Of a DNA stretch of 64,000 bases, positions 1-8,375 are shown in pieces (positions within the stretch are counted from its first letter, which is position 1; each line of letters begins with the position of its first letter). The position numbers and the translations under genes are program-made. The DNA comes from Caballeronia choica (lineage in GTDB: Bacteria > Pseudomonadota > Gammaproteobacteria > Burkholderiales > Burkholderiaceae), in the NCBI RefSeq assembly GCF_001544535.1, contig NZ_FCON02000004.1:1-64000 (forward strand). Reading direction: 5' to 3'. Below the pieces are notes generated by a model. The model was not told the DNA's origin, ran no database searches, and saw nothing but the letters and a program-made list of their open reading frames with translations.

Positions 1-155
1 GGTCCGAAAACCCCGGTGCGCGTCACCATCAAGCGCCCACACTTATCGGCTGTTAGTTTTTAAAGAACATTCGCAAAACCCGCCTGAACCTGTCAGTCGC
101 CGAAGCACCGGGGCGCTTCCGTTTTGCGTCGCTGCATCAGCAGCAGAGAAACGAG
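1..155 (-). other. Transcribed leader of a ribosomal RNA operon
   Basis: Read on the minus strand, the sequence downstream of a strong promoter passes a boxA antitermination element and leaves the window at base 1 without any protein-coding potential. This is the layout of a beta-proteobacterial rrn leader, with the 16S gene expected a short distance beyond the left edge. No 16S sequence is visible inside the window, so the rRNA itself is inferred, not seen. Confidence 0.75.
56..69 (-). promoter_or_regulatory. boxA antitermination element of the rrn leader
   Basis: The minus strand reads TGTTCTTTAAAAAC, close to the E. coli rrn boxA consensus TGCTCTTTAACAA that recruits NusB and ribosomal protein S10 (NusE). 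It lies about 85 bases downstream of the -10 box at 156-161, a usual place for an rrn leader boxA. Confidence 0.75.
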
Positions 156-184
156 ATTATGAACAACGTTTCGCGATTCGTCAA
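156..184 (-). promoter_or_regulatory. rRNA operon promoter (sigma-70, rrn P1 type)
   Basis: On the minus strand a -35 box TTGACG (179-184) and a -10 box CATAAT (156-161) are separated by exactly 17 bases. Just upstream lies an A-rich tract (about 185-195 on the plus strand as T/A runs) that resembles an UP element. Strength and position before a boxA leader fit an rRNA promoter. Bases 185-354 upstream of it hold no recognisable gene. Confidence 0.8.
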
Positions 185-354
185 CAAGTTTTTTAAGCCA
201 CTCAACTTGCCGATTCCGCCAAGAGGCCCGTCCTACAAGGCTTTCCGGCTTACGCGCCCGACTTCTTCCCGCTTCCTTCACCGCTCACCGAGCAGCGAAG
301 GAACGGAATTCTAGTGCCCTCGCAGACGTTCCGCAAGCGCTTTTTGAAGGAAAT

Positions 355-1131
355 TTAACGATGCTTGAATACTGGGTTTCGCTTCTCCACGAACGCGGCC
401 ATTCCTTCCTTTTGATCTTCGGTCGCGAAGAGCGAGTGGAATAGTCGACGCTCGAAATGAACGCCCTCGGCGAGCGTCGTTTCATAGGCACGATTGACCG
501 CCTCCTTCGCCATCATCACGGCAGGCAACGAGAAACTGGCGATGACCGTTGCGGCGTCGACGGCTTCCTCGAGGAACCGGTCGGCGGGAGCGACGCGCGA
601 GACCAGACCCGCGCGCTCCGCTTCGTCGGCCTTCATGAAACGCGCGGTCAGACACAGGTCCATGGCCTTCGCCTTCGATACCGCGCGTGGCAACCGCTGC
701 GTGCCGCCTGCACCCGGGATAACGCCGAGCTTGATCTCGGGTTGCCCGAACTTGGCGGTATCGGCGGCGATGATGATGTCGCACATCATCGCGAGTTCGC
801 AACCTCCGCCGAGCGCAAAGCCCGCGACCGCAGCAATGATCGGCTTGCGAATCGAACGGATGGCTTCCCAGTTGCGCGTAATGTAGTCACCCTTGTACAC
901 GTCCATATAGGTGTAGCCGGCCATCATGCCGATGTCCGCGCCCGCCGCAAACGCCTTCTCGCTGCCGGTCAGGACGATCGCGCCGATGTCGTCGTCCGCG
1001 TCGAAGTGCTTCAGCGCGGCGCCGAGTTCGTCCATCAGGGCGTCGTTCAGCGCGTTGAGCGCCTTCGGACGGTTCAAGGTGATAACGCCGACGCGTCCAC
1101 GCACATCGGTCAAAATATTCTCGTACGCCAT
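355..1131 (-). CDS. Enoyl-CoA hydratase (crotonase family), paaF-like
   Basis: This 258-residue crotonase hydrates 2-trans-enoyl-CoA thioesters in the cytosol. Both catalytic glutamates of true hydratases are visible: Glu112 in GGGCELAM and Glu132 in GQPEIKLG, 20 residues apart as in mammalian crotonase, and the oxyanion-hole segment AFAAGADI is at 60-67. The start is fixed by an AGGAGG ribosome site a few bases upstream. It is transcribed away from paaN, with a 141-bp shared promoter region that carries a PaaR-like site. That setting suggests the PaaF role, hydration of 2,3-dehydroadipyl-CoA in phenylacetate breakdown. A general fatty-acid beta-oxidation hydratase cannot be excluded from sequence alone. 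Confidence 0.88.
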   Translation of the reverse strand: MAYENILTDVRGRVGVITLNRPKALNALNDALMDELGAALKHFDADDDIGAIVLTGSEKAFAAGADIGMMAGYTYMDVYKGDYITRNWEAIRSIRKPIIAAVAGFALGGGCELAMMCDIIIAADTAKFGQPEIKLGVIPGAGGTQRLPRAVSKAKAMDLCLTARFMKADEAERAGLVSRVAPADRFLEEAVDAATVIASFSLPAVMMAKEAVNRAYETTLAEGVHFERRLFHSLFATEDQKEGMAAFVEKRNPVFKHR

Positions 1132-1211
1132 CCATTCCTCCTATCAATGTTCACGTTCGGTCTGCCGCGAAATTGCTTCTCGCACGCATCTCAATAATGC
1201 TAACATCGCCC

Positions 1212-1227
1212 AACCGGTCGGTCGGTT
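1212..1227. promoter_or_regulatory. Probable PaaR (TetR-family) operator
   Basis: The 16-mer AACCGGTCGGTCGGTT has inverted ends (AACCG/CGGTT) and sits in the divergent promoter region between the crotonase gene and paaN. ACCGA/TCGGT-type inverted repeats are known in Burkholderia phenylacetate promoters controlled by the TetR regulator PaaR. The regulator is not encoded in this window, so the assignment is inferred from context. Confidence 0.5.
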
Positions 1228-1272
1228 AATTAATCGCCCCGCCTTTTCCCACGTTTACCTTTCCTTGCCACC

Positions 1273-2982
1273 ATGACACATCCGCTCTTCACGAAGCACG
1301 AAGCGACGCTAGACAAGGCGCTCGCAGCCATTGAAACACGCGGCTACTGGAGCCCGTTCGCCGAAATGCCGAGCCCCAAAGTGTACGGGGAAACAGCCAA
1401 CGCGGAAGGCGAAGCGGCGTTCAAGCGCCACTTGAACCGCACGTTCGAACTGGACCAGCCGTCGACGGGCGATACCGTCGGCAGCGAGCAGTCTCCGTTC
1501 GGCATCGCGCTCGGCATTCGCTATCCGAAGGCCGATCCCGACGCGCTCCTCGCCGCTTCCGCCGCCGCGCAGAAAAGCTGGCGCGCGGCCGGTCCCAAGG
1601 CGTGGGTCGGCGTGAGTCTCGAAATTCTGTCCCGCCTGAATCGCGCGAGTTTCGAGATCGGCTACAGCGTGATGCATACGACCGGTCAGGCATTCATGAT
1701 GTCGTTTCAGGCAGGCGGTCCGCACGCGCAGGACCGCGCTCTGGAAGCCGTCGTCTACGCGTGGGACCAGCTGCGCCGGATTCCCGCTGAAGCGCACTGG
1801 GAAAAGCCGCAAGGCAAGAACCCGCCGCTCGCGATGCAAAAGCGCTTCACGGTGGTTCCGCGCGGCACGGGACTTGTCCTCGGCTGCTGCACGTTCCCGA
1901 CCTGGAACGGCTATCCCGGCCTTTTCGCCGATCTCGCGACGGGCAACGCGGTCATCGTCAAGCCGCATCCGGGCGCAATCCTTCCGCTGGCAATCACCGT
2001 GCGCATCGCGCGCGATGTCTTGCGCGAAGCCGGCTTCGATCCGAACGTCGTGACCCTGCTCGCGACCGAGCCGAATGACGGCCCGCTCGTCCAGGAGCTT
2101 GCCTTGCGTCCGGAGATCAAGCTGATCGACTTCACCGGCAGTACGCAAAACGGCACCTGGCTCGAGCGCAATGCTCATCAGGCGCAGGTCTATACCGAAA
2201 AGGCCGGCGTCAACCAGATCGTGATCGATTCCGTCGACGATCTGAAAGCAGTCGCGCGCAACATCGCGTTTTCGCTCGCGTTGTACTCGGGGCAGATGTG
2301 CACCGCGCCGCAGAACATCTACGTGCCGCGTGACGGCATTCGCACGAGCGACGGTCAGCTCGGGTTCGACGAGGTCGCGAAGGCGCTCGCGAGCGCGGTC
2401 GAAAAACTCGTCTCCGATCCGGCTCGCGCAGTCGAACTCACCGGCGCGATCCAGAACGACGGCGTGATCCAGCGCATCGACGAAGCGCGCAAGCTCGGCG
2501 AAGTGCTGGTCGACAGCCAGACGCTCACGCATCCCGCATTCGCCGACGCCCGCGTACGCTCGCCGCTGGTGCTCAAGCTCGACGCCCGCACGGACTCGAC
2601 CAAGTTCACGAAGGAATGGTTCGGGCCGATCTCGTTCGTCATCGCGACAGATTCCACGGCGCAATCGCTGGAACTTGCCGGATCGATCGCCGCCGAGCAC
2701 GGCGCGCTCACGCTTTCCGTCTACAGCACCGATGACGCGATCATCGACGCCGCGCACGAAGCGGCGATCCGCGGCGGCGTGGCGTTGTCGATCAACCTGA
2801 CGGGCGGTGTGTTCATCAACCAGTCGGCCGCGTTCTCCGACTTTCATGGCACCGGCGCCAACCCGGCCGCGAACGCCGCGCTCGCCGACGCCGCATTCGT
2901 CGCGAACCGCTTCCGCGTCGTCCAGAGCAGAGTGCATGTTGCACCGAAGGCCGTGCCTGCGGAAGTCGGCCAAACGGCCTAG
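1273..2982 (+). CDS. paaN: Phenylacetate degradation aldehyde dehydrogenase PaaN (PaaN2 type)
   Basis: A 569-residue member of the aldehyde dehydrogenase superfamily of the PaaN2 subgroup, proposed to oxidise the ring-opened semialdehyde-CoA of aerobic phenylacetate catabolism. The nucleophile is Cys343 in GQMCTAPQ, the general-base glutamate is Glu309 in YTEKAGVN, and the cofactor loop FTGS is at 287-290. Unlike E. coli PaaZ (about 680 residues) it has no C-terminal MaoC-type hydratase domain. Ring hydrolysis must therefore be done by another protein. It heads the paaN-paaG-paaI-paaK row and is divergent from the crotonase gene. Family assignment is firm; the exact substrate is inferred. Confidence 0.9.
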   Translation: MTHPLFTKHEATLDKALAAIETRGYWSPFAEMPSPKVYGETANAEGEAAFKRHLNRTFELDQPSTGDTVGSEQSPFGIALGIRYPKADPDALLAASAAAQKSWRAAGPKAWVGVSLEILSRLNRASFEIGYSVMHTTGQAFMMSFQAGGPHAQDRALEAVVYAWDQLRRIPAEAHWEKPQGKNPPLAMQKRFTVVPRGTGLVLGCCTFPTWNGYPGLFADLATGNAVIVKPHPGAILPLAITVRIARDVLREAGFDPNVVTLLATEPNDGPLVQELALRPEIKLIDFTGSTQNGTWLERNAHQAQVYTEKAGVNQIVIDSVDDLKAVARNIAFSLALYSGQMCTAPQNIYVPRDGIRTSDGQLGFDEVAKALASAVEKLVSDPARAVELTGAIQNDGVIQRIDEARKLGEVLVDSQTLTHPAFADARVRSPLVLKLDARTDSTKFTKEWFGPISFVIATDSTAQSLELAGSIAAEHGALTLSVYSTDDAIIDAAHEAAIRGGVALSINLTGGVFINQSAAFSDFHGTGANPAANAALADAAFVANRFRVVQSRVHVAPKAVPAEVGQTA

Positions 2983-3109
2983 GCGTCGGTAGGCTCAATC
3001 AGTCGGTTCAAACGGCCTATTCCATCAGGCCGAATGGAAAGCGCCAGACGTCGCGGCTAGTATCGACGTTGGCGCTTGCATGTCAGGTTCGGAGGCTGGA
3101 GGAGACACC

Positions 3110-3901
3110 ATGTCCGAAAAATCAGTTCTGTATCACATCGACGGCGACTCGCGAGTCGCGACGCTGACGCTCAACCGGCCGGACAAGCTCAACAGCTTCA
3201 CCCGCGCGATGCACGGCGAGTTGGCCCACGCGCTCACCGAAATCGAAGCGAGCAACGCCCGCGCGCTCGTCATCACCGGCGCTGGACGCGGCTTTTGCGC
3301 CGGCCAGGATCTGGCGGACCTCGACTTCACGCCCGATTCGATGACCGACCTGGGCGACCTGATCGACGAGCATTTCAACCCGCTCGTCCGGCGCCTGCAG
3401 GCGATGTCGCTGCCGGTCATCGCCGCGGTCAACGGCACGGCCGCGGGCGCCGGCGCAAACCTGGCGATGGCGTGCGACCTGGTGATCGCGGGTCGCTCGG
3501 CAAGCTTCATTCAGGCATTCGTGAAGATCGGCCTGGTCCCGGATTCGGGCGGAACGTGGCTCCTGCCAAGACGCGTGGGCGAAGCACGCGCGCTCGGGCT
3601 GGCGCTCACGGGCGAGAAGCTGAGCGCGGAGAAGGCCGAGGCGTGGGGCATCGTCTGGCGAGTCGTCGACGATCACGAATTGCAGCAGGCAGCGGCGCAA
3701 CTCGCGGCCCAACTCGCGCAGCAGCCGGCCAGCGCGGTGGCCGCAATCAAGCACGCGATCCGCGCAAGCGCGAACAACACGCTCGACCAGCAACTCGATC
3801 TCGAACGCGACTGGCAACGCGACCTTGGCGCATCGTACGACTATGCGGAGGGCGTCGCCGCGTTCAAGGAAAAGCGCGCGCCGCGCTTCGAAGGCCTGTG
3901 A
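3110..3901 (+). CDS. paaG: 2-(1,2-epoxy-1,2-dihydrophenyl)acetyl-CoA isomerase PaaG
   Basis: A 263-residue crotonase-fold isomerase that converts the ring epoxide of phenylacetyl-CoA to the oxepin and moves double bonds later in the pathway. The ATG at 3110 follows a GGAGGAGACACC ribosome site; the longer upstream reading is not supported. Unlike the crotonase at 355-1131, it lacks the first catalytic glutamate (AGANLAM has Asn). It carries the aspartate in GLVPDSGGTW near residue 145, as PaaG-type isomerases do. It lies 127 bp after paaN and 17 bp before paaI, in the same direction, so it probably belongs to one transcript. Confidence 0.92.
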   Translation: MSEKSVLYHIDGDSRVATLTLNRPDKLNSFTRAMHGELAHALTEIEASNARALVITGAGRGFCAGQDLADLDFTPDSMTDLGDLIDEHFNPLVRRLQAMSLPVIAAVNGTAAGAGANLAMACDLVIAGRSASFIQAFVKIGLVPDSGGTWLLPRRVGEARALGLALTGEKLSAEKAEAWGIVWRVVDDHELQQAAAQLAAQLAQQPASAVAAIKHAIRASANNTLDQQLDLERDWQRDLGASYDYAEGVAAFKEKRAPRFEGL

Positions 3902-3918
3902 ATCACCGGAGGACACCT

Positions 3919-4344
3919 GTGACGCCGCAACAACTCGCCGAAGCAACCGCTCATGCAATGTTCGAAGCCGACGCCTGCACCCGTGCGCTCGGCATCGAAC
4001 TCCTCGAAGTGCGCCCGGGATATGCCCGCTTGCGGATGAACGTGCGCCCCGATTTCCTGAACGGCCACGATATCTGCCACGGCGGGCTCATCTTCACGCT
4101 CGCCGATTCGACGTTCGCGTTTGCCTGCAACTCGTACAACATCAGCACGGTCGCGGCCGGCTGTTCCATCGAATTCCTGCGCCCCGTCAAAGGCGGCGAC
4201 TGCCTGACGGCGGAGGGAATCGAGCAGACGCTAAGCGGCCGCACCGGCATCTACGACATTCGCGTGACCAATCGCGAAGGCGAAACCGTCGCGATGTTTC
4301 GCGGCAAGTCCGCACAGATCAAAGGCACGGTGATTCCCGGCTGA
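3919..4344 (+). CDS. paaI: Hydroxyphenylacetyl-CoA thioesterase PaaI
   Basis: A 141-residue hotdog-fold thioesterase. It frees CoA from dead-end thioesters formed in phenylacetate degradation and so protects the CoA pool. The signature His54-Gly-Gly is in HGGLIFTLADSTFAFA, followed by Asp63, the position of the catalytic aspartate of E. coli PaaI. The GTG start at 3919 is chosen because a GGAGGA site lies just upstream and the length then matches the family (about 140 residues). It begins 17 bp after paaG and is followed by paaK. Confidence 0.9.
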   Translation: MTPQQLAEATAHAMFEADACTRALGIELLEVRPGYARLRMNVRPDFLNGHDICHGGLIFTLADSTFAFACNSYNISTVAAGCSIEFLRPVKGGDCLTAEGIEQTLSGRTGIYDIRVTNREGETVAMFRGKSAQIKGTVIPG

Positions 4345-4426
4345 TTCCGTTTGATTGAACGCGTCGACATCGACGGACGCCAACGCAGAGCTTCCGTGAC
4401 ACATACAGACATGAAGGAGACATTCG

Positions 4427-5728
4427 ATGACCACCCCGCTGTCGCTCGAGCCGATTGAAAAGGCGAGCCGCGACGAACTCATGGCGCTGCAACTCGAGCG
4501 CCTGAAATGGTCGCTCAACCATGCTTACCAGAACTCGCCCGTGTACCGGCGCAAGTTCGACGAGGCCGGCGTGCATCCGGACGACGTGAAATCGCTCGCC
4601 GATCTCGCGCGGTTCCCGTTCACGACCAAGCAAGACCTGCGCGACAACTATCCGTTCGGCATGTTCGCGGTGCCGCAGGAGCAGGTTTCGCGCATTCACG
4701 CGTCGTCGGGGACGACGGGCAAGCCGACTGTCGTCGGCTATACGGCGAAGGACATCGACACCTGGGCGAATCTCGTCGCCCGTTCGATCCGCGCGGCGGG
4801 CGCCCGGCGCGGCGACAAGGTGCATATCAGCTACGGCTACGGCCTCTTCACCGGCGGCCTCGGCGCGCACTATGGCGCGGAGCGGGCCGGCCTGACCGTG
4901 ATTCCGTTCGGCGGCGGACAAACTGAAAAGCAGGTCCAGTTGATCCAGGATTTCCGGCCGGACATCATCATGGTCACGCCGAGCTACATGCTGTCGATCG
5001 CTGACGAAATGGAGCGCCAGGGCATCGACCCGGCGAGTTCGTCGCTGCGTATCGGCATCTTCGGCGCGGAGCCGTGGACGAATGACATGCGCTCGGCGAT
5101 CGAAAAGCGCATGGGCATCGACGCCGTCGACATCTATGGGCTGTCCGAGGTGATCGGCCCGGGCGTCGCATCGGAATGCGCGGAAACGAAGGACGGCCCG
5201 ACGGTCTGGGAAGACCACTTCTATCCGGAAATCATCGATCCGGTGACGGGCGAACTCCTGCCGGACGGGGAACTCGGCGAGCTGGTATTCACGTCGCTGA
5301 CCAAGGAAGCGCTGCCGATCATCCGCTATCGCACGCGCGATCTCACGCGGCTCTTGCCCGGCACGGCGCGCACGATGCGACGAATGGAAAAGATCACCGG
5401 CCGCTCGGACGACATGATGATCATTCGCGGCGTCAACGTGTTTCCGACGCAGATCGAGGAACTGCTGCTGAAACGCCACGTGCTCGCGCCGCATTATCAG
5501 ATCGTGTTGACGAAGGAAGGGCCGCTCGACGTGATGACGCTGAATGTCGAGCCGTGTCCGGAATCGGCGCCCGATCTGGCCGCGCTCGAAAGCGCGAAAG
5601 GTGCGCTCGCCTATGACATCAAGGCGCTGATCGGCGTAAGCGCGGTGGTGAACGTGCTGGCTGTGAACGGGATCGAGCGGTCGGTGGGGAAGGCGCGGCG
5701 GGTGGTGGACCGCAGGAATCTCGCATGA
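4427..5728 (+). CDS. paaK: Phenylacetate-CoA ligase PaaK
   Basis: This 433-residue AMP-forming ligase activates phenylacetate to phenylacetyl-CoA, the first step of the aerobic pathway. The ATP loop SSGTTGKP is at 93-100. Further on are YGLSEVIGPG (near 235), the YRTRDL segment (near 305), and RSDDMMIIRGVNVFP in the mobile C-terminal domain. The C-terminal GKARR lysine region is also present. An AAGGAGA site precedes the ATG. It ends the paaN-paaG-paaI-paaK series and is followed by a 17-bp hairpin shared with the convergent mltA gene. Confidence 0.95.
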   Translation: MTTPLSLEPIEKASRDELMALQLERLKWSLNHAYQNSPVYRRKFDEAGVHPDDVKSLADLARFPFTTKQDLRDNYPFGMFAVPQEQVSRIHASSGTTGKPTVVGYTAKDIDTWANLVARSIRAAGARRGDKVHISYGYGLFTGGLGAHYGAERAGLTVIPFGGGQTEKQVQLIQDFRPDIIMVTPSYMLSIADEMERQGIDPASSSLRIGIFGAEPWTNDMRSAIEKRMGIDAVDIYGLSEVIGPGVASECAETKDGPTVWEDHFYPEIIDPVTGELLPDGELGELVFTSLTKEALPIIRYRTRDLTRLLPGTARTMRRMEKITGRSDDMMIIRGVNVFPTQIEELLLKRHVLAPHYQIVLTKEGPLDVMTLNVEPCPESAPDLAALESAKGALAYDIKALIGVSAVVNVLAVNGIERSVGKARRVVDRRNLA

Positions 5729-5739
5729 ACTGCAGCGGC

Positions 5740-5775
5740 CGGTCACGCGCGGTTTTCCAAAACCGCGCGTGACCG
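5740..5775. terminator. Perfect 17-bp hairpin between convergent paaK and mltA
   Basis: Bases 5740-5756 and 5759-5775 are exact reverse complements with only two bases between them. The stem includes a TTTT/AAAA top next to the loop. No free U-run follows on either strand, so it may act as a bidirectional hairpin terminator or mRNA-end stabiliser rather than a textbook intrinsic terminator. Confidence 0.55.
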
Positions 5776-5784
5776 CATTACGCA

Positions 5785-6921
5785 TTACGAATTGGGCAGC
5801 AAAAGCCACATCCGGCCGCCCTGCTTCATGCGGCCCGCGAGGTCTCCGGCGTCATCGCCGAGGCCCCAGAAATAATCGGCGCGCACGCCGCCCTTGATCG
5901 CGCTTCCCGTGTCCTGTGCGAACACCAGACGGTTCATCGGCGAATTGCTCAACGGGCGGGTCGTTTGCAGGAACACTGGCGTGCCGAGCGGAATCGCCGA
6001 AGGGTCGACCGCGATCGAACGTTCGGGCGTTAGCGGTACGCCAAGCGCGCCGACGGGTCCGTCGCCCAGGTCGTTCGCGAACACGTCGTTCGATGGCGTC
6101 TCGCGGAAGAACACGAAACGCGGATTCACGTCGAGCAATGCATCGACGCGCGTCGGATTCGCCTTGGCCCACGCCTTGATGCCCTGCATCGTCGCCTGCG
6201 CCGGCGTCAGTTCGCGGCGATCGAGCAATTCGCGGCCGATCGACTTGTACGGCTGGTTGTTCGTCCCGCCGAAACCGACCCGCATCACGCTGCCATCTTC
6301 CATCACGACGCGACCCGATCCCTGCACCTGCAGGAAAAACGCCTCGATCGGATCGTCGACCCAGACGAGTTCGTTGCCGTTGAGAACGCCCGAACTTTCC
6401 AGCTGCGCGCGCGGCGGTAGCGCCGAACCCTGCTTGTAGCGGTACGGCCATCGATACAGCGCGTATTGATACGGCCCGTGACGCGTGCGCGCGCCGCGCA
6501 GCAGCGGCTCGTAGTAGCCGGTCACGAGGCCATCGAGCGTGCCGTCGGTATTGGCGAGCTGGAACGGCGTGAAATAGGTTTCGAAGAAATCGCGGGCTGC
6601 GGCCATGTCGAGATCGTCGAGACGCTGGGCCGCCGCGCACGCCTTGCGCCACGTCGCCTGCTGTGCGACGCGGCTGCAATTCTGCCGCAGCGCGGCCGTC
6701 GCGCCGATCAGCGAGTCATCCTGCCAGCCAGGCACCTGCTGCCAGCTCACCGCCGTCAGGCGCGTCGCGGCGCGCTGCCCGGTGACGATCGGCGCACCTT
6801 TGGACGACGCCCCGCTTCCCGCGTTGTACGCCCCGCCTCCGCCACAGGACGCGAGCATGACCGCTGTTGCAATCGAAATCGCCCACGCCGCCACTCCTGC
6901 GGCCGGCCGCATGAAACGCAT
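5785..6921 (-). CDS. mltA: Membrane-bound lytic murein transglycosylase A
   Basis: A 378-residue outer-membrane lipoprotein that cleaves the MurNAc-GlcNAc bond of peptidoglycan, leaving 1,6-anhydro ends. The start at 6921 gives a lipoprotein signal peptide ending in the lipobox MLASC; a start at 6912 is nearly as good, while the longer reading would bury the signal peptide. After the MltA barrel domain, the C-terminal 3D domain is visible in AQDTGSAIKGG and RADYFWG with its conserved aspartates. The start codon lies only 28 bp from that of the divergent small gene at 6950. The released anhydro-muropeptides would be imported by AmpG, encoded at 60976. Confidence 0.92.
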   Translation of the reverse strand: MRFMRPAAGVAAWAISIATAVMLASCGGGGAYNAGSGASSKGAPIVTGQRAATRLTAVSWQQVPGWQDDSLIGATAALRQNCSRVAQQATWRKACAAAQRLDDLDMAAARDFFETYFTPFQLANTDGTLDGLVTGYYEPLLRGARTRHGPYQYALYRWPYRYKQGSALPPRAQLESSGVLNGNELVWVDDPIEAFFLQVQGSGRVVMEDGSVMRVGFGGTNNQPYKSIGRELLDRRELTPAQATMQGIKAWAKANPTRVDALLDVNPRFVFFRETPSNDVFANDLGDGPVGALGVPLTPERSIAVDPSAIPLGTPVFLQTTRPLSNSPMNRLVFAQDTGSAIKGGVRADYFWGLGDDAGDLAGRMKQGGRMWLLLPNS

Positions 6922-6949
6922 ACAATGTTCGTTCTTGATGAGAACCGCC

Positions 6950-7093
6950 ATGTCTGATCTGTTCGACGAATATCCAATGCTGATTTTCGCGCTCGAGTCG
7001 CTCGCAGCGCTGTTCCTGCTGGTCTTTATCGTCGCGTGGACGGCGTCGGGCAAGAAGAAAAACCGCGCCAACGACTCGGCAAAAGGCCGCTGA
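6950..7093 (+). CDS. Small single-pass membrane protein, unknown function
   Basis: A 47-residue ORF starting MSDLFDEYPM, with one clear transmembrane segment (about residues 11-33, LIFALESLAALFLLVFIVAW) and a basic, lysine-rich C-terminal tail. It lies divergent from mltA and ends seven bases before the convergent apaG stop. Its tight fit between two core genes and its well-formed hydrophobic helix argue for a real gene. No function can be assigned. Confidence 0.6.
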   Translation: MSDLFDEYPMLIFALESLAALFLLVFIVAWTASGKKKNRANDSAKGR

Positions 7094-7100
7094 CGCCCGC

Positions 7101-7475
7101 TCAATGCAGCGTGCGCGGCATGTGCAGCGCGAATTCCGCGACCGGCGCCTCGAAGCGCTCGCCGTCTTCCGCCACGCAGAAATACTCGCCGCGCATCGTG
7201 CCGACGGGCGTCGCGATCACGGCCCAGCTCGTGTACTCGAACTGCTCGCCGGGCGGCAGGAGCGGCTGGTGCCCGACTACGCCCAGGCCCTTCACTTCCT
7301 GCACGTGCTGATCGCTGTCTGTGATGATCCAGTGGCGCGCGATCAGTTGCGCCGTCACCTCGCCGGTATTGCGGATCGTGAGCGTGTAGGCGAACGCGTA
7401 CTGGCGGCTGTCCGGGTCGGACTGTTCGGGCAGGTAGCGCGTCTGCACCGATACGCTGAATTCATACTGGCTCAT
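7101..7475 (-). CDS. apaG: ApaG domain protein
   Basis: A 124-residue ApaG/F-box A-like protein with an immunoglobulin-type beta fold, linked in enterobacteria to Co2+/Mg2+ homeostasis. Typical segments are FAYTLTIRNTGEVTAQL, RHWIITDSDQHVQEV with the following KGLGVVGHQP, and GEQFEYTSWAVIATPVGTMRG near the end. The length matches the family (about 125). In many beta-proteobacteria it lies next to rpe, as here, where rpe is transcribed divergently from 7686. The molecular role of ApaG remains poorly defined. Confidence 0.92.
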   Translation of the reverse strand: MSQYEFSVSVQTRYLPEQSDPDSRQYAFAYTLTIRNTGEVTAQLIARHWIITDSDQHVQEVKGLGVVGHQPLLPPGEQFEYTSWAVIATPVGTMRGEYFCVAEDGERFEAPVAEFALHMPRTLH

Positions 7476-7685
7476 CGTTTTTCCAATTCAACAATTCAAT
7501 GCGGGCGCCTGACACGAGCCTGCAAACACAACTCGCGCCCCTTGGTGACGCATTCTGCTTGATGCAGCCGGTGGCCGCAACACGGAACGTCCGCTCATCT
7601 GGCCGCTCGATTAGCCATTCGGCTGACCGCCCGATGCGCCGCAGCGCGGTAAAATAGCGCCTTTCGCATGCTACCGGCCCACGCC

Positions 7686-8375
7686 ATGACGCAATTTCGC
7701 ATCGCTCCCAGCATCCTGTCCGCCGACTTCTCCAGGCTCGGCGAGGAAGTCCGCAACGTCGTCGCGGCAGGCGCCGACTGGATCCACTTCGACGTGATGG
7801 ACAACCATTACGTGCCGAACCTGACCATCGGACCGGTGGTGTGCGAGGCGATCCGCCCGCACGTCGATGTGCCGATCGACGTGCACCTGATGGTGCGCCC
7901 GGTCGACCGGATCGTTCCGGACTTCGCGAAAGCCGGCGCCAATGGGATCAGCTTTCACCCGGAAGGTTCGGATCACATCGACCGCACGCTGTCGTTGATC
8001 CGCGACCACGGCTGCAAGGCCGGGCTCGTGTTCAACCCGGCCACGCCGCTCAACTATCTCGATCACGTCATGGATCGCGTCGACCTGGTGTTGATCATGT
8101 CGGTGAATCCGGGCTTCGGCGGGCAGTCGTTCATTCCCGAGGCGCTCAACAAGCTGCGCGAAGCACGCTCGCGCATCGACGCTTACCGTGAGCGCACTGG
8201 CCGCGAGATTCATCTTGAAGTCGACGGCGGCGTGAAGGTGGACAACATCGCGGAAATCGCGGCGGCCGGCGCGGATACGTTCGTGGCGGGCTCGGCGATT
8301 TTCGGCAAGGGCGACTATCGCAAGGTCATCGACGAAATGCGGGCTGAACTCGCGAAAGCCGGAGCGCAGAAATGA
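7686..8375 (+). CDS. rpe: Ribulose-phosphate 3-epimerase
   Basis: A 229-residue TIM-barrel enzyme that interconverts ribulose-5-phosphate and xylulose-5-phosphate in the pentose phosphate and Calvin pathways. Diagnostic motifs are [16 protein letters not shown] at the N-terminus, [17 protein letters not shown] with a metal/catalytic Asp, [12 protein letters not shown] and EVDGGVK (second catalytic Asp). The ATG at 7686 (MTQFRIAPS) matches the family start; a start six codons earlier at 7668 is possible. Its stop overlaps the gph start (ATGA), so the two are translationally coupled and lead into the trp genes. Confidence 0.95.
   Translation: MTQFRIAPSILSADFSRLGEEVRNVVAAGADWIHFDVMDNHYVPNLTIGPVVCEAIRPHVDVPIDVHLMVRPVDRIVPDFAKAGANGISFHPEGSDHIDRTLSLIRDHGCKAGLVFNPATPLNYLDHVMDRVDLVLIMSVNPGFGGQSFIPEALNKLREARSRIDAYRERTGREIHLEVDGGVKVDNIAEIAAAGADTFVAGSAIFGKGDYRKVIDEMRAELAKAGAQK

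Noticed and set aside
1-155. Part of the 16S rRNA gene.
   Set aside because: No conserved 16S start sequence is visible; only promoter, leader and boxA are within the window.
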